A stretch of 64,000 nucleotides of DNA from Puccinia triticina (Eukaryota > Basidiomycota > Pucciniomycetes > Pucciniales > Pucciniaceae): positions 3,720,001-3,784,000 of the forward strand of contig NC_070564.1 in the NCBI RefSeq assembly GCF_026914185.1, given 5' to 3'. The notes under the pieces were generated by a model. That model ran no database searches, had not been told where the DNA came from, and was given only the letters and a program-made list of their open reading frames with translations. Positions 11,396-23,488 of this stretch are shown piece by piece (within the stretch, counting starts at the first letter, position 1; the number at the start of each line of letters is the position of its first letter). A program made the position numbers and the translations under genes.

Positions 11396-11907
11396 TTAGC
11401 TAAGTCCCTCCCCCACCTGAGGCTTTGCCGGAGGGACTTATGCCCTATCAGGAATTCTTGCGTGAGAGTGAGACTATTCCAAGTTTTGGTGGTACTCCAC
11501 TTTGAGTGCCAGAACTCAACTTAGATTATTTTCTACTGCTTCAAAAATTTAATGCACGATAGGCCTGCATCTTGTCTATCTCCTGATACAGTTTGGGACC
11601 ATTATCTCCTCTTCTTCATGCTTATTTTATTTTTTGAAAACTTTGCAAAACATGATTTCCCAGGTTTGGAGCGGATCATTAAACAACAAAGCCCGTGCGC
11701 GATTGGCAGATCTGGTACAACGTGATATCATGTACGTGCACCCTCTTTACGGAGAGAGAGAACTAGCCCCAATCAATACTTGAAACGGTTGTTTTTTTGG
11801 CGCTAAGAAATGGGTTGGTCTGTGCTCATAAATCCCGGTGGTATGCTGGGATATGATGGCTATTTTCCTTTTATTTGACATTTTACAAATGTTTTTATGA
11901 AAAAAAA

Positions 11908-13360
11908 CTAGGGAAATTGCGGCTGCGCCGCTGGCAGCACACTCCGTCCCTGGGCCCTCTGCACCAAACTTTTTCTGAAAAATCATACACAACACACATT
12001 GAAGGACTATATCTCCACACCTGAGTATAGAGACAGAACCAAAACTAAAGGTATAAGTACATTTACACAACATGACAGTTTCCTATTTTCAAATTACTGA
12101 TGACTACAAAAATTTCCGACATTGACTTTTGTACATACACACAAATAAGAATACCATCAATGTGGTCACATCACGGCTTCTTTAATAACTGACAGATTCA
12201 CCACATTCACAGTTTGAGAGCAGTTTCCATCAGAGACAACAATGCCAAAACAAATGCCTGCCTGACTTGTAGCGCAGGAAAGGGCAACATACAATTGTCC
12301 ATGAGAGAAGACTGGCTGCGGAAGAAATTTCCCTGTATCAAACAGGGAATTGATACTGGGAAAATGTTGTGGCACAGGATGGGTCTGGTTTGTGTATCAA
12401 TACTATTTTTGGGATCATTAATTCACTTCCTGAATTTGGGCCAGTCATGACTTCACATTTCAAGACATGAGGCTGAATCACCTTGACAAGGAGGCAGGTA
12501 CCGCTACAAAGACCGCTACCTAGAGTGAGATTCCAGATGCAAACCACTGGCATGCCTTCCTTCAGTCAAAGCATTGGAACCAAAAAGCCTGGAATTTCAA
12601 TGTTAGAAAACGACTCAAGACCCACTGTCTCATCACAATCACTTAAGACCTCATTGAACTCCCGAATATCAACGACTTGACCCAGCAGACAACGCACACA
12701 ACTTGTATTAAGCACAGCAACATTGACATTCAGCGGTGTTGAAATTGCTTGTCCGCTATAAAATTTAGCCAGCCCCTTGTCATGATAGTTGCTTCTGACC
12801 AAGCTCAAATACCTGTAGACAAAGGCAATGAGATTTTCCATAACAACCCGCTGGACATAATTGGTAAATACATGAATCCCGGTCAAGGAAATGACTTCCG
12901 TATTGTTCATCATCCCTTTCCCTGAACCCACGTGGAGTAGCCATTCCAAAAACTCGGGTGCATCTCTGGACGTAAAAGTATCTTCAGAGCTCTGACTGGT
13001 AGACTGGAGCCACATATTCCCGGTTAAACTGTAATGGCGCGTCAAGGGCCATAAATATTATCCTATAAGACTGGCTGTCCCTTGTGCAAATATATTGCCA
13101 CCACAGACTACGGGTAACATCTGCCTGAAATTGCCACCAAATACAAACCAAACTCCCCCAAAAAATGCATCAGAATCTTTAAAACAGCGCAGTGACCAGT
13201 TGACCATTTCTCTCGCATCCCGGTGACTCATTGTTATCTCGTCCTGTATGAGTACTTTTAGTTCTGCTAAGGTTCTCCCCAAATTTGTATGAATGTTGTA
13301 GTTTGCGTGTGATTGGGAATTGACCTGAAGCAGAATCAGCAATTTTGCATCAAGGACCAT
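11908..13360 (-). mobile_element. decayed Helitron with typical 3' terminus
   Basis: Read on the minus strand, this holds the C-terminal half of a Helitron Pif1-type helicase and ends in a canonical 3' terminus. A hairpin GCGGC-GCA-GCCGC (11919-11931) is followed by AATTTCC and then CTAG, which ends at 11908 next to T. Helitrons insert between A and T without target duplication. The 5' (TC) end was not located. The Rep nuclease domain and the helicase Walker A are absent, so it is truncated. Confidence 0.7.
12169..13360 (-). pseudogene. Helitron Pif1-like helicase, fragmented
   Basis: Three pieces in different frames follow helicase order. The first (13360-13058) has QDEITMSHRDA, the Walker B/DEx region, and FGGNFRQMLPVV, the GDFRQ motif with the usual D replaced by N. 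The second (13045-12566) carries the middle region (FLEWLLHVGSGKG). The third (12553-12169) has the conserved RNLTLGSGLCSGT block and the terminal PVFSHGQLYVALSCATS, where the usual SR is SC. In-frame stops or frameshifts separate the pieces. Helitron helicases unwind DNA during rolling-circle transposition; this copy cannot be functional. Confidence 0.75.
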
Positions 13361-13399
13361 ATGTCCGTGATAGAGAGCACACCAACTATATACTTTTCT

Positions 13400-14110
13400 T
13401 TGAAGGATTGGGAAGAAGAGAGAATGAAAACCAGTGAGTTGGGGATATATAGTTCAATAAAGGAGGCATTCAGGGACTGATTTTTGGTTCTAGGAAATTA
13501 TTATTGTGTTCTCATATATGATTTGGTTGCAGGCAGGTTGGATTGAGCAGGTCGAAATTCTAGGGAGTAATTCTTTTCCTGAGGATATCCAATGTGGTTT
13601 GGCAATTTTGCAATGGGAATATTATTGGCAATTCTCTGATCTCAATCCAAGGACAATTGATCACTGAGGAGCAGGAACCTGACCTAATTCCTGTACTGGT
13701 GTGTGGATATCTCACAGTTGTACCTATTGGCGCCCTATCCTGATGATTGTGGACAGTGTCTGAGCGCATTGCCTAGCAATATTTAGTGTTCTAGGCAACA
13801 AAAGTCCACCATCCAAGGTACTATGACCCAAGGAGACACTCAATTTCTTTTAATTATACATCAGATCAGTGTGTCTGAGGATGTTATTGCATGAATTTGA
13901 ATTAAATTTGTGGGAAATGCAGACAATGTTTGCTGATACTGAACATGAACCAGTTGCATAGAGTATTGTACAAGCTGAGCAATGTGGTGTTACAACAACT
14001 CTATTGATTTTCAAAGACTTTTAGCAGTTTGAGTATAACTATAAAGATATTACTACTCCTTTGCAATTGAATCCAATGGGAGTTTGGGTACTTGATCCCG
14101 AGTTGAAAAA
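13400..14110. other. no recognisable feature
   Basis: AT-rich sequence between the Helitron remnant and the next coding fragment. I see no supported gene. It may be degenerate Helitron interior. Confidence 0.4.
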
Positions 14111-14115
14111 ATTAC

Positions 14116-14493
14116 GTGGCTCTTAAGAGACAAAAAAATTGGGTCATCAAAGCTATCCAGAGCTTTGGTGATTGGTGGGCTTCTTACCTCACCAATTATG
14201 TGCCTGAATACTTACACCTACCCAAGAACAAAGTGTTTGATTGCAAAGAGCTCATGAAGATGAGTCTCAATCTCCTGTTGTGGAATGACAGTTACAAGCT
14301 GCGTCTCTCAAAGGATCCATGGGAAATTGCTCTGGTTGTACGCACAGGAATTCATGATATGCTTGGTTTGGATCGCGCTAATGAGGAGATAATTCAGCTC
14401 CAAGTCAAGCTGAGACGTCCCGTGTCTTGCGGGATATCTCAGTGGAATCATCTCAAGCAAAGTATCAATCAATCAGTTGAGGGTATGTTGTAG
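14116..14493 (+). pseudogene. transposase-like fragment (possibly KDZ type)
   Basis: A 125-residue frame contains VRTGIHDMLGLDRANEEIIQLQVKLRR. A helix of this kind, with an R.xEEI.xL pattern, resembles the C-terminal part of large fungal transposase-like proteins such as the KDZ family. The upstream catalytic part is not present nearby. The assignment is by impression only. It could also be a fragment of another repeat protein. Confidence 0.3.
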
Positions 14494-16068
14494 AACCCGT
14501 TCAATTTGTACTGTGAACTTTTGCGACGTTATTGGTACCGGGTGGAGCAATGTTGCTGACTTGCTGATTGCCGCCAGAAGTGGTCATAAAAGGATGACTG
14601 TACTTTTGGGAGTATGCACAAAGATAAACTGCAAAAGAGAATAGGTGATGGTCTGAGTATCAGTAAACTCAAATGTGGCAAGGTTGCGGGATCAGAAAAA
14701 GGCTCAGGTTGGGAAACGGGACGTGTACACACAGGCCACCATAATTGGCAGTATGATGTGATTCCTTATGGGCTGCGGACGGACGCGCGTGGCAGAAACA
14801 ACAGCACCTTTTCCAAGGAATGGTCGGGGGACTTGATAGGAACCTAGCCGGTTATGGGAGCGGACGCTTCAACATGTTTGCATATGGAAACCAACCTTGC
14901 ACGCACTTTTTAGCCAGAGGTCTGCGCTTTGTACTTTGTACGTCGGACACCGGAATTGAATGCGGCCTTCGCTTATGGTCACATGACCCTGGGAGATAAT
15001 GCCTGGCGTTGCCATAATAGTCCGGCTTTATTGTGACCTACAAAAATAAGATGATGCTGATTTAGAAATGTCTTTGGGCTTGAAGGTTCGAGGCTATGAT
15101 ATGTGATGGATATGGAAAGCGCACCTTGCAGGAATTTCTAAAATGTTACGCCAGATTGGTATACACATGTACACGCGAACTTGACACAAGTCCCTCGTAC
15201 CCAGTTTGGTAGAGGGGCGCGGGCGGCGTGCGCAACCCCACTACCATTGGTAGAGGGACTTGCATGCAATCCCACTTTCACCGCGTGACAGCAGGAAACC
15301 CTTTTGGTGTAGAGCACACCTTTTCGGCACTACACCTCACAAACCCAGAAAAGCTTGTTTTTTTTTCACTAAGGATGATGGCCTGCATCTTGCAGTCATC
15401 GTAGTCTATTCAGAATTTTAGTTTGAGCATACAAGTATCTCATTTATTTTTTTGAAAACTCTGGGTTTTGAAGATCCCTCTTCGACCATTAAGCTCCAAA
15501 CCCATGATCTATAATTAAATCTTAAGTTAATTCTCCCGTGCCTTTTCCTCTTTTTTTTACGATCACAATTGATTAGTAAGCTACAGTAGGCTATAGTCCT
15601 CTAGCGAATCTCGGCCCGACGGAACCCGCTCACCTTGTCGGCGACAACGATTGATCTCGGCTGGACGGAAATCGCTCAAATCATCGGTATTTGGTTCACT
15701 CAACGGAACCTGCTCACCTCGTTGGCAACAGCACCATTCATTTGCATCTGGTTCCCACCGGTAAGTCCATCAAATCACTCATTCAAAAACTTCACATCCC
15801 CCACCCATCCCCAAAAGCACTGCAGTGTGGTGCGCGGCCGGGGCGACGTTGCCTCCCCGCCATAGTGTTGTGGGGTCGAGTGGAAACCGGCCTTGTTGCT
15901 GTGGGACCTTCGGCTCGTCTTTTGGGGAATGAAGTGGGGAGGTTGTGTGTATGTAGTTCAACCATTTTTGCTTCTTCTCCGCCCCCATATCCTTGGCCGC
16001 AATCCCTCAAATCAGCAAGAAAAAAAATCCAGCTTTGCCCCAACCGAACTCAGCAAGCAACTAGCATA
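14494..16068. other. non-coding stretch and likely promoter of the DUF6589 gene
   Basis: A GC-rich fold-back (15188-15261) runs from AAGTCCCTCG to TAGAGGGACTT and includes the palindromic GGTAG/CTACC arms. Open frames at 15635-16068 look like read-through upstream of the next gene's ATG rather than separate proteins. Confidence 0.4.
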
Positions 16069-18982
16069 ATGCCTTTGAAGAAAACACTCGACTGGATACC
16101 GCCACCACGCCCAAAAAAAGAAAGAGATAAGATTCAGCTCGTCTGTGATTTAATAGCGGCCATGGATTTTACGCCAAAATTTTTCTTTGCCGCTTTCCTC
16201 AAGAACCCAGACATGGCGGCTGCTGTCGAACGCCGATATTGGTCTACGCCAGTTGGAATTCCCTCCACTATCCGACTTGTCAAAACCATTCGTAACAACA
16301 TTCAGGAGAATCGTGAGGGAACAACTGCATGGCATGACTTCATTCTCAATGAGGCGAGTCAATTCTTATTAATTTTGAGCTTGGATTTCATATACTAATT
16401 CCTTGGCGGCTTACCTTTGTAATTTCAGGCCTCTATCATTGTTCAAAACGAGAACCCTCCGACCGGTTATTTTCCCAAGGGTGGATATTACAGCTCCGAG
16501 AAGATCAGGGCCAACTTTTTTGATTCCAATGCAAAGGGCCTGCGCGATCAAGAGCTTGTGGAGCAGCACATGCCCTTTTTGTTCAAACTTGTCACAAACA
16601 AAATGTGCCTCGATTTGACTCCTCCCCCAATGGACCCATCTGACAGACTTGATGACGAAGATGTCCCGCTTGAGAATTCTGACGCTGACAAACACGAGCC
16701 TGATCTCTTTGGTGATGGACCTAATGCTCTTCCAGATCGTCAGCAGCGAGTGATCACTGTAAGCTCTCTTTTCACATTCTCATTGAATTATTGACCAACA
16801 AACATGTTTTTTATTAATATTTTCAATAGACCGGGAAAACCATTTGTGCAATGGTTGCTTATCTGGCCAATCGAAGGCACAACGGTCTTCAAATATCCAA
16901 TAGCTTATCGTTCTTGGCGTGCGGAGTTTCCGAGCGGGTAAATAAGTATCTACAGCAGATTGGTCTGACTTGCTCTCGACAAACAGGCATTTCGGCATTA
17001 AAGACTCTTGGACAAGAATCTATGTCAAATATCTCTAAAAAACTAGCCAACAAATCAAATGATCCAATTCCCGCCTTCCTCTGCATCAATAACTTGGATT
17101 TTGAACAGCGGGTCCACTCAAAATCTCAAGGCCACAATACAAAGATGTTCCACGGTACGTGGGGCTATATTCATCAACTCAACCCGCCAATTACGTCCTC
17201 ACTATTGCCAGACAAAATCACCCTTCACGCATTTAAAGAAGCAATGTCAAAAGCCGCATCTGTTGAGATACACCCGAAGACTCTTTATGGTAGCATTGCT
17301 GAACACCTTCATTGGAAGGAGGTCCTCAAGTCTCAGATTTCTACTGTCCTCCTGAAATATCTCGTTGAGCCGGCTGATAAAAAAATTCATGTTCAAACCA
17401 CCCCGCCCACAGTTGAGCAGATCCCGCATACCCCTCCCAACATCACCATGATGAAATTGATGGTCGCCTCAGATGAATCTTCGCAAGGAGTCTCCGATTT
17501 CTTTGATGGGATCCTCCAGCAGTCTTCAGTATCCAAGGAAGACTTCTACAACCGGTTACAGGTCATTGATGCCGACTTGGCAACCTGTCAAAATGTTCAA
17601 AGTCTACGAAATCTTCGAATCCCAAACCATCGCAACGAAGAGAATCTCACAAGCATACTCACAGTTCTTGGCGGCGCAAACACCCTCTGGAATATTGCTG
17701 GAGCAATCTTCACTCTCCACTTGGGAAACTCGGCCAACAGTCGTGATTCCGGTGCTTGGTGTTTCTTAGATGCATTAGGAATGCCATTGGACAAGCCTAT
17801 TGACAAGAAAGACTTCACCTTGATGATTCAGAACATGGAGAAAATCCATGAGGCAACAATATGCCATCTATTAATGTAAGCCACTGCTGTAGCAAATTTT
17901 TCCATGTCACCAACTGATGAATTGAACATGGTTTTTGACAGGGTTGTCATGGGTATCGACAATACGGTACTAGGCCCAAAACTCCGCAAGCTCCCTTCCA
18001 ATAAGATTAAACTCATTGTTGATGAGTGCTACAACCGCTTCTTCACCGCATCTGCTGTCCGTAAAGCCGGGGAAAATCTCTCTCCAAAGTTATCCAATCA
18101 ACTTCTTCGGACAATTGATTTTGCAAGCGTGGTCGAAGCCAATAGGGCAATGAAATCAGGTGATATAGGTAGGGTCATGTACATGTGGAAGCGCTGGTCA
18201 GTGATGTCTCAGTCAATGAAGAAACTCAAGAATTATGCTATTCATCTACCGCGAATGGTCATTCTTTTGGAGAAAATCTTGCCGCCTGCTCTGAGTAAGG
18301 CAATTTGACTGTCTCTTTTCATTGCTCCAAGCGGAAGGCGCAAACACTTTGTGGCCAAGGACTTCTTTCTGGAATCGCAAAACTACTGGCTCAAGTATAT
18401 ATTCAATCACACAGGAAAGGGAACAGAAATTGATTGCCTCAAGGAAATTTATTCACCTAATGTGTCTCTGGTAGATTTAATCTTTTCAATCAAATCATTT
18501 TTCCTGTCTGACATTGAATTTCTCCTTTGAATTTCTAGCTACAAAACTTAATACACGATTTGAAAGAAGAAAGCGGACTGGTCAACTATCACCAATCCCA
18601 CAAAAACACAATCACCCTCCAATCTCTCAAAAGCTGCCTCCAAATGACGCAAAACAACAATATCTGTGCCATTTCTCCTCAAGCTGGGCAATATATCCCA
18701 GCTAGCATCCCAAATTATTATACAAAAGGTTTGGAAAAAATACAAAAGAGTGTTGAAGGTGATCAGAAATTGTGGCTCCGATTGCGTCCACCTGCGGTTC
18801 CTATGTGGAAAGAGGGTCAAGGGGCCTTAGATTTTGGAGACGTTTCTGCCGATATCAATGGTGGTGATGGTTCAAGCAACGGTTCAAGCGCCGGGTCCCT
18901 GGAGCTTCGATATCTGGTTCCGTCTTGTGGTGCGTTTAGACATTCCATCCTAGCCCGCTCGTTTTCTTCTGATGGTTCGTAG
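16069..18982 (+). CDS. DUF6589-family protein, one in-frame stop
   Basis: Five exons (16069-16353, 16429-16758, 16830-17875, 17942-18470, 18539-18982) give about 877 codons. The first intron uses a GC donor (GAG/GCGAGT) with a TACTAAT branch site and a TTTCAG acceptor. The others are GT-AG. The family match rests on the central and C-terminal region: DADLATCQNV, VLGGANTLWNIAGAIFTLHL, DFTLMIQNMEKIHEA and KHFVAKDFFLESQNYWLKY, as recalled from basidiomycete DUF6589 proteins. A single TGA (18306-18308, codon 676) interrupts otherwise collinear homologous sequence (ALSKAI stop LSLFIAPSGRR). This suggests a recent nonsense mutation, for example CGA to TGA. The function of DUF6589 is unknown to me. 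Its position tail to tail with a helicase in an inverted-repeat element suggests a role in DNA mobility. The start at MPLKKTLDW was chosen as the first ATG with sustained coding. Confidence 0.75.
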
Positions 18983-19008
18983 GCTGCTCTCTTGAAAATA
19001 GCTAGACA

Positions 19009-21410
19009 TCACTGATCCTCTTTGAGCTTTTTCTTCTTCCTTGCAATCTCCTCCACTTTCAAAAGTTCTGCCCGTTTTCTCTTCTGGCCAACCCTCTCGG
19101 CACCCTCTGCTTCTAACCTTAGCTGTTCTGCGGACCGAGAAGCGATTTCTCTATTGAGTCGATCCATTTTATTTTTGACGTCCTCATTGTACTGTGTCTT
19201 GTTTGTTAAGTAGGCCTTGAACTCAGAACCTTCATGAAATTCATTGATGATTCCAAACAACAAGTCAAACAGCCCATCGAGGCTCTCCGCGCCCAGGACT
19301 TTTGAGAGATCTTGTATACTTCTGATGTTGTCCAAGCCCTCTACAACACTCTCTGCGTGCCGTTCTTCAAAAATATGGTCCGGCATGAATGAAGCACAAT
19401 CACTGAGGTTTTCTTAAAAATATTCATTGAACCTCTTGACTAGAACCGATTTCAAGTCGGAGTACAAATGATTTCTCTCTTGTACTTGCTTTTTTTGTTG
19501 ATTTCGAGCTTTTTTGGTTGGTAAGCTAGGAATTTTCTCTGTGAAGGTATTAAGCGGGTTTTCAAGGGCATCATCCCAGTTATTGATGGTCATTTGCTTC
19601 CATTTTCTTGCCAACAACTCGGCCTCTTCCGGCAAGCAGTTAGAACACTCGCAAGGGGGGAATTTCTTCACTCCTTCGCGCATCTTTTCCGCCAGGTAGC
19701 TTGGATCATCAAAAGAAACTGGGATGTATCCATTTCTATCAAAGAATTCAAATGTAATGTTTCTTTAAAAAATCAATTACAAGAATGGGAAAATATCTTA
19801 CATATTATCGACAGAGATTGCTATTCGTAGGCAAACTGGAGTCACGGCCAGTGCATCCATCCAACAATCATCCTCTTGCTTGTCCTCCCTGGTAAAATCC
19901 TCAACACGATTCTTCCCAAACTTGCGATGGTGCTCCATAAATAGAATAGCAAGCCCAGTTCTCCCATCTTGACCAGCACGGCCAATCATCTGACTGATAG
20001 TAGAAGGATCTCCTCGCCCCATGTGGATAACCCGACGCACACGCTTCCAGTTTTGGCCAAGTCCGAGTGCCATCGTACAGGACATACAAGGAAACTCCTC
20101 GGCGTTGAAGAGGTCAACGGCTTCCTTTTTCTCCTTTTCCCCGCTAGCAGCGTGGTATTGGCGAATGATGGGGCTGTGTGGGTTGTATTCACATCCAGGA
20201 GTTCCTCGGGCCTGGTTCACCACCTTCATAACCTTTAAGGTTGCATTGCGGGTCCCAGAGTATATCAGAGTAGGTGGAATATCTTGCTCGCTGACTTCTT
20301 CCTTTGTCGCAAAAACATCTAGCAGGTCATTTCCTGATGCTAAAGAAGACTTCATTGGCACTCGGATGATTCGAATCTTGGGACGTGTCAATTCTCCTTG
20401 GACAAATGTAACATTTTCGCTAGTTATTTTCAAGCTTTTCATGATGCTTTTGATTGCAATTGGCCGACATGTAGCTGATTGAAGCAGCACCGGAACTCCA
20501 AAGATTCCCATTAGACGAGCTCCTAAATTTCCGTACGATGGTCTGAAGATTCCGCGATCCTGTGTTCGTGCGTGGGACGAGCTCCGTTTTGCCTTGCCCT
20601 TGGCAACAAGGCCCCATAGGTATATCATATGGGCTTCATCCACAACCACCAAAGCCAATCGATCCTGAAACTGCTTCTTGTAGAAGACGTAATTGAATAG
20701 TCCGTTATTGAGGAAAACTTCGGGACTCTGTACGAAATACATATGGTTGGTTCAGTGCTCAAGCAATCATTCCAAAAGCAGAAACCTTACCAAATAAATA
20801 AAGCTATAATCCCCCTTGATAATCTTATCGGCCACCTTCCTCGTAAATGTCATCTTTGTCAGACTGATTGCAGTCATTCCATCCTTTTCTTTCTCCGCCA
20901 CCTAGATGTATAAAAATGTAAATTATTAAAATATATTTAATAACTTGAAGTAAAATATTCACATACTTGATTCTCTCCAAGGGAATCAAGCGCATTCAAC
21001 ACCAGCATACTTGCCTTCCGTGTTGAGGGGGCAAACAAGTGGTGATACATTTCGGCAATCCGAGTCTTCCCGGAACTGGTGCCCCATAAAAAAAACGTAT
21101 TTCTTTTTTTTACAAGATTTACAACGGCATCGACCTGTAAAGCCGTTGGTGTTTGACCAGAAAAGGACTCGGAATCTTTGATAATGTACTCCCGGAGAGA
21201 ATCATCATCCATATCAAGTATTGTCTGTATCAACTTGATCCTACTGTCTTGGACAGCTTGATTCTTGAAGAATTTCTTAGCTAGACTTTTGGGAGACATC
21301 GGACCGGCACTCGAAGATCTTGAAGAGGAATTTGAGGTGGAACTTGATGAAGAACTCAAAGATGCCCTTGTCGGCACTTTGATTGGTACTCTAGGCATGT
21401 TTGCAGCCAT
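19009..21410 (-). CDS. RecQ-like superfamily 2 helicase, one in-frame stop
   Basis: The exons are 21410-20967, 20901-20791, 20727-19802 and 19762-19414, ending at a TAA (609 residues). After a Ser-rich N-terminus come Walker A GTSSGKT (about residue 110), TKMTFTRKVADKI, DEAH (about 215, VVVDEAHMIYLWG), motif III LLQSAT, motif IV TLIYSGTRNAT, and motif VI MIGRAGQDGRTG. A Cys-bearing segment (CECSNCLPEE) follows. The frame continues unchanged past the stop for 134 more residues (ENLSDCASFMPDH, then a charged coiled-coil tail rich in K and R) to 19009. The TAA at 19416-19414 is thus probably a recent nonsense mutation. RecQ helicases unwind DNA 3' to 5'. Copies of this type are amplified in rusts, from memory. 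The gene ends 26 bp from the DUF6589 stop. Confidence 0.8.
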
Positions 21411-22849
21411 CTGGTCAGTATTGTTTTGTCAGTGTGTTCTGCTGGTTCTTGATTTTCTGGGTTCTCCTTTGATGATTGTGATCACAACGCACTCCGCCAA
21501 GGAGCTTACCGATGACCATTGGAGACTTACAGAAAGTCAGTGGCCCTCACGTGAAAAGAGCTATGGCTTTTGTGATTTCACACTCCAATGGCATTAATTA
21601 CAATCGGGCATTGCATTGAAAAAAAGAGCAGCTCAACGCGAATTTCTTTTGTCATTATAACATCAAGTTTACTACATAGGGAAAAGCTACATATTACAAG
21701 AGGTCCGCATCAGATCATACAAGGATTCCATGTCTTGGAATAGTCATCTAAGTGTGTGGGTTTTTTTATATCTAATTTAAAGGGGTAATCGGGGTAATTT
21801 GCGAATGCTGTCAGCCCCGCAACCCGACTTTGCATATAAGCCTCTCTACGAGAGTGTTGCCCCCGCAACACCTCCAGAGAGGCTGTATAAGCTTGATGTA
21901 CCCGGCGGTTGCGGGAGGCCGGCAAAAAGGGTGGAAGTTCGGAGGTCAATTTGACGGACCTCGCCCAGCGAGCTTTGACCGTTCAAAAACAGAACTCCGG
22001 TCAGCCGGCAAAGACCCCATCAACATTGCAACCACCCCGCTCATCCGCATCGAGTCAAACCACGGGCAAACTTAAGGGTCGACCAACCGCAAGGGCAAAT
22101 TGACCGTCCAACCCAAGCCTCAGCAGACCGGGGGTCAGGGTCATTTGACCCCTCACAACGGCTATTCAACGGCTATTTGCCGTTCCATCACCCCTCCCCG
22201 AAGCGAAATATTGGCTCGTTCCACCTCATCAGCTGGCCACACCTCCTCATCGATCATTTTTGATTGTTTTCAGCTCACTCTGCACCAGGAACCTCACTCG
22301 ACACGCTGAGCAAAGTCAGGTGAAGAAATACAGGCTACCAGGGCTTTTTTTGGGGTTTTTATTGCATTTTAAACTTTTTTAGGCTTTAATACAGTTTTTT
22401 CTACTTTTTTTTGTTTTTGTTTTTTGGCGTTTTTTTTTTAGTATTGATTAATGAGAAGTAAGAAAAGAAGAGATGAATCAAGGATGGTAAAGATGAGGAA
22501 ATCACTTGAACCAAACACAATGAGATCACCTATTCTAATTGGCAAGGGCGACTTCTCTCATCATGAGAGCATGTTTGTCTTTCTCTCCCTCAAAAATAAC
22601 AAGGAGACTCCAAGATAAGAGAAGAAACACACCTTTTCTGTAAAAAAGGGGGTAAGAATAAGTGTGTTAGTTGTTCCGACAACCAATCCCGCATAAAACA
22701 AAGCAAGGAAGAGTGCACAAAAAGAGGGAACAGAAGAAATTAGGAAGGAGGAAAGAATTGGAGGGGAGTTGTTGTTTCAGACTGAGGGAGATTGGATATT
22801 GAAAGGAACAGGGGTAGACGAAGTAGGTGAGAGCAGGAGAGCAGGGAGG
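21411..22849. other. intergenic stretch
   Basis: The RecQ upstream region comes first. A fold-back follows (about 21835-21892, AAGCCTCTCTACGAGAGTG with CCAGAGAGGCT). Next is a GC-richer tract without a credible gene (21900-22310), then a T-rich stretch (22330-22440). Nothing else is supported. Confidence 0.4.
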
Positions 22850-23488
22850 TTAAGGTATGAAGGTGAGCGGGTCAAAGATGGATGTAGAGAATGCAACCGT
22901 GAACAGTCCGAGGAAGATAGAGGAGAAGGTGACCTTGAGTCCGGAGGCGGCAGCAAGGGGTTTACTAGTGACTTTGCCGGGGTTTTTAGTGCCACCGGAG
23001 CCGAGACCGGCGGCGCCGTTAGTGGTATCGGTGAGCTGGCCGGGGGTGATCTTAGGCAACAGACCGCCTTCCGGGCTGAGATGGACGCCAAGGGCGGAGA
23101 TGAGCAGGGCTGCGGCAACGTGCTGGGAGCGGACGTATTTGACAGGGGTGGCATTGGCGGTCCAGTTGCCGTTACAGAACCAATCGTCGTCGCATGAGTA
23201 CTGGACCATGGCTGCAACCGACGCATCGATTGTCGACTTGATCGCACCCTTCACTTGGTCGGACGTCGCCTCCCGATAGGTGTACGCTAGGTTGCGCAGA
23301 TAGATCGCCTTGAAGCCCTGCTGGTCCCGGTTGCATTTCGCCCCCGGCTCACAGGTCTCGGTGACCACGTTCGACACCTTCTGGCCGCTAAACGTCAGCT
23401 GGGCGTAGTTGTAGAACGGCGCGACCAGGTCGGCAATGTGAAGAACTGAGCTACTCACGCTTGTATTTCCAGATACGACTTCTCTGAG
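22850..23488 (-). pseudogene. GH76 alpha-1,6-mannanase C-terminal part with GPI-type tail
   Basis: The minus-strand frame contains CNRDQQGFKAIYLRNLAYTY, which fits the conserved C-terminal block of glycoside hydrolase family 76 (Dfg5/Dcw1-type fungal wall enzymes). CEP upstream and cysteines in CDDDWFCNGNW follow the family pattern. The end (GLKVTFSSIFLGLFTVAF, near-terminal hydrophobic segment) fits a GPI-anchor signal. The catalytic DD region and signal peptide of a full enzyme (about 450 residues) are not found upstream, where 23600-23880 shows only weakly coding sequence. I therefore read it as a truncated gene captured inside the 18-kb element. It could be a real gene whose upstream exons I failed to see. 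Confidence 0.6.

Noticed and set aside
22769..23279. Frames on the plus strand opposite the GH76 fragment
   Set aside because: They are complementary-strand shadows of the GH76 coding sequence.
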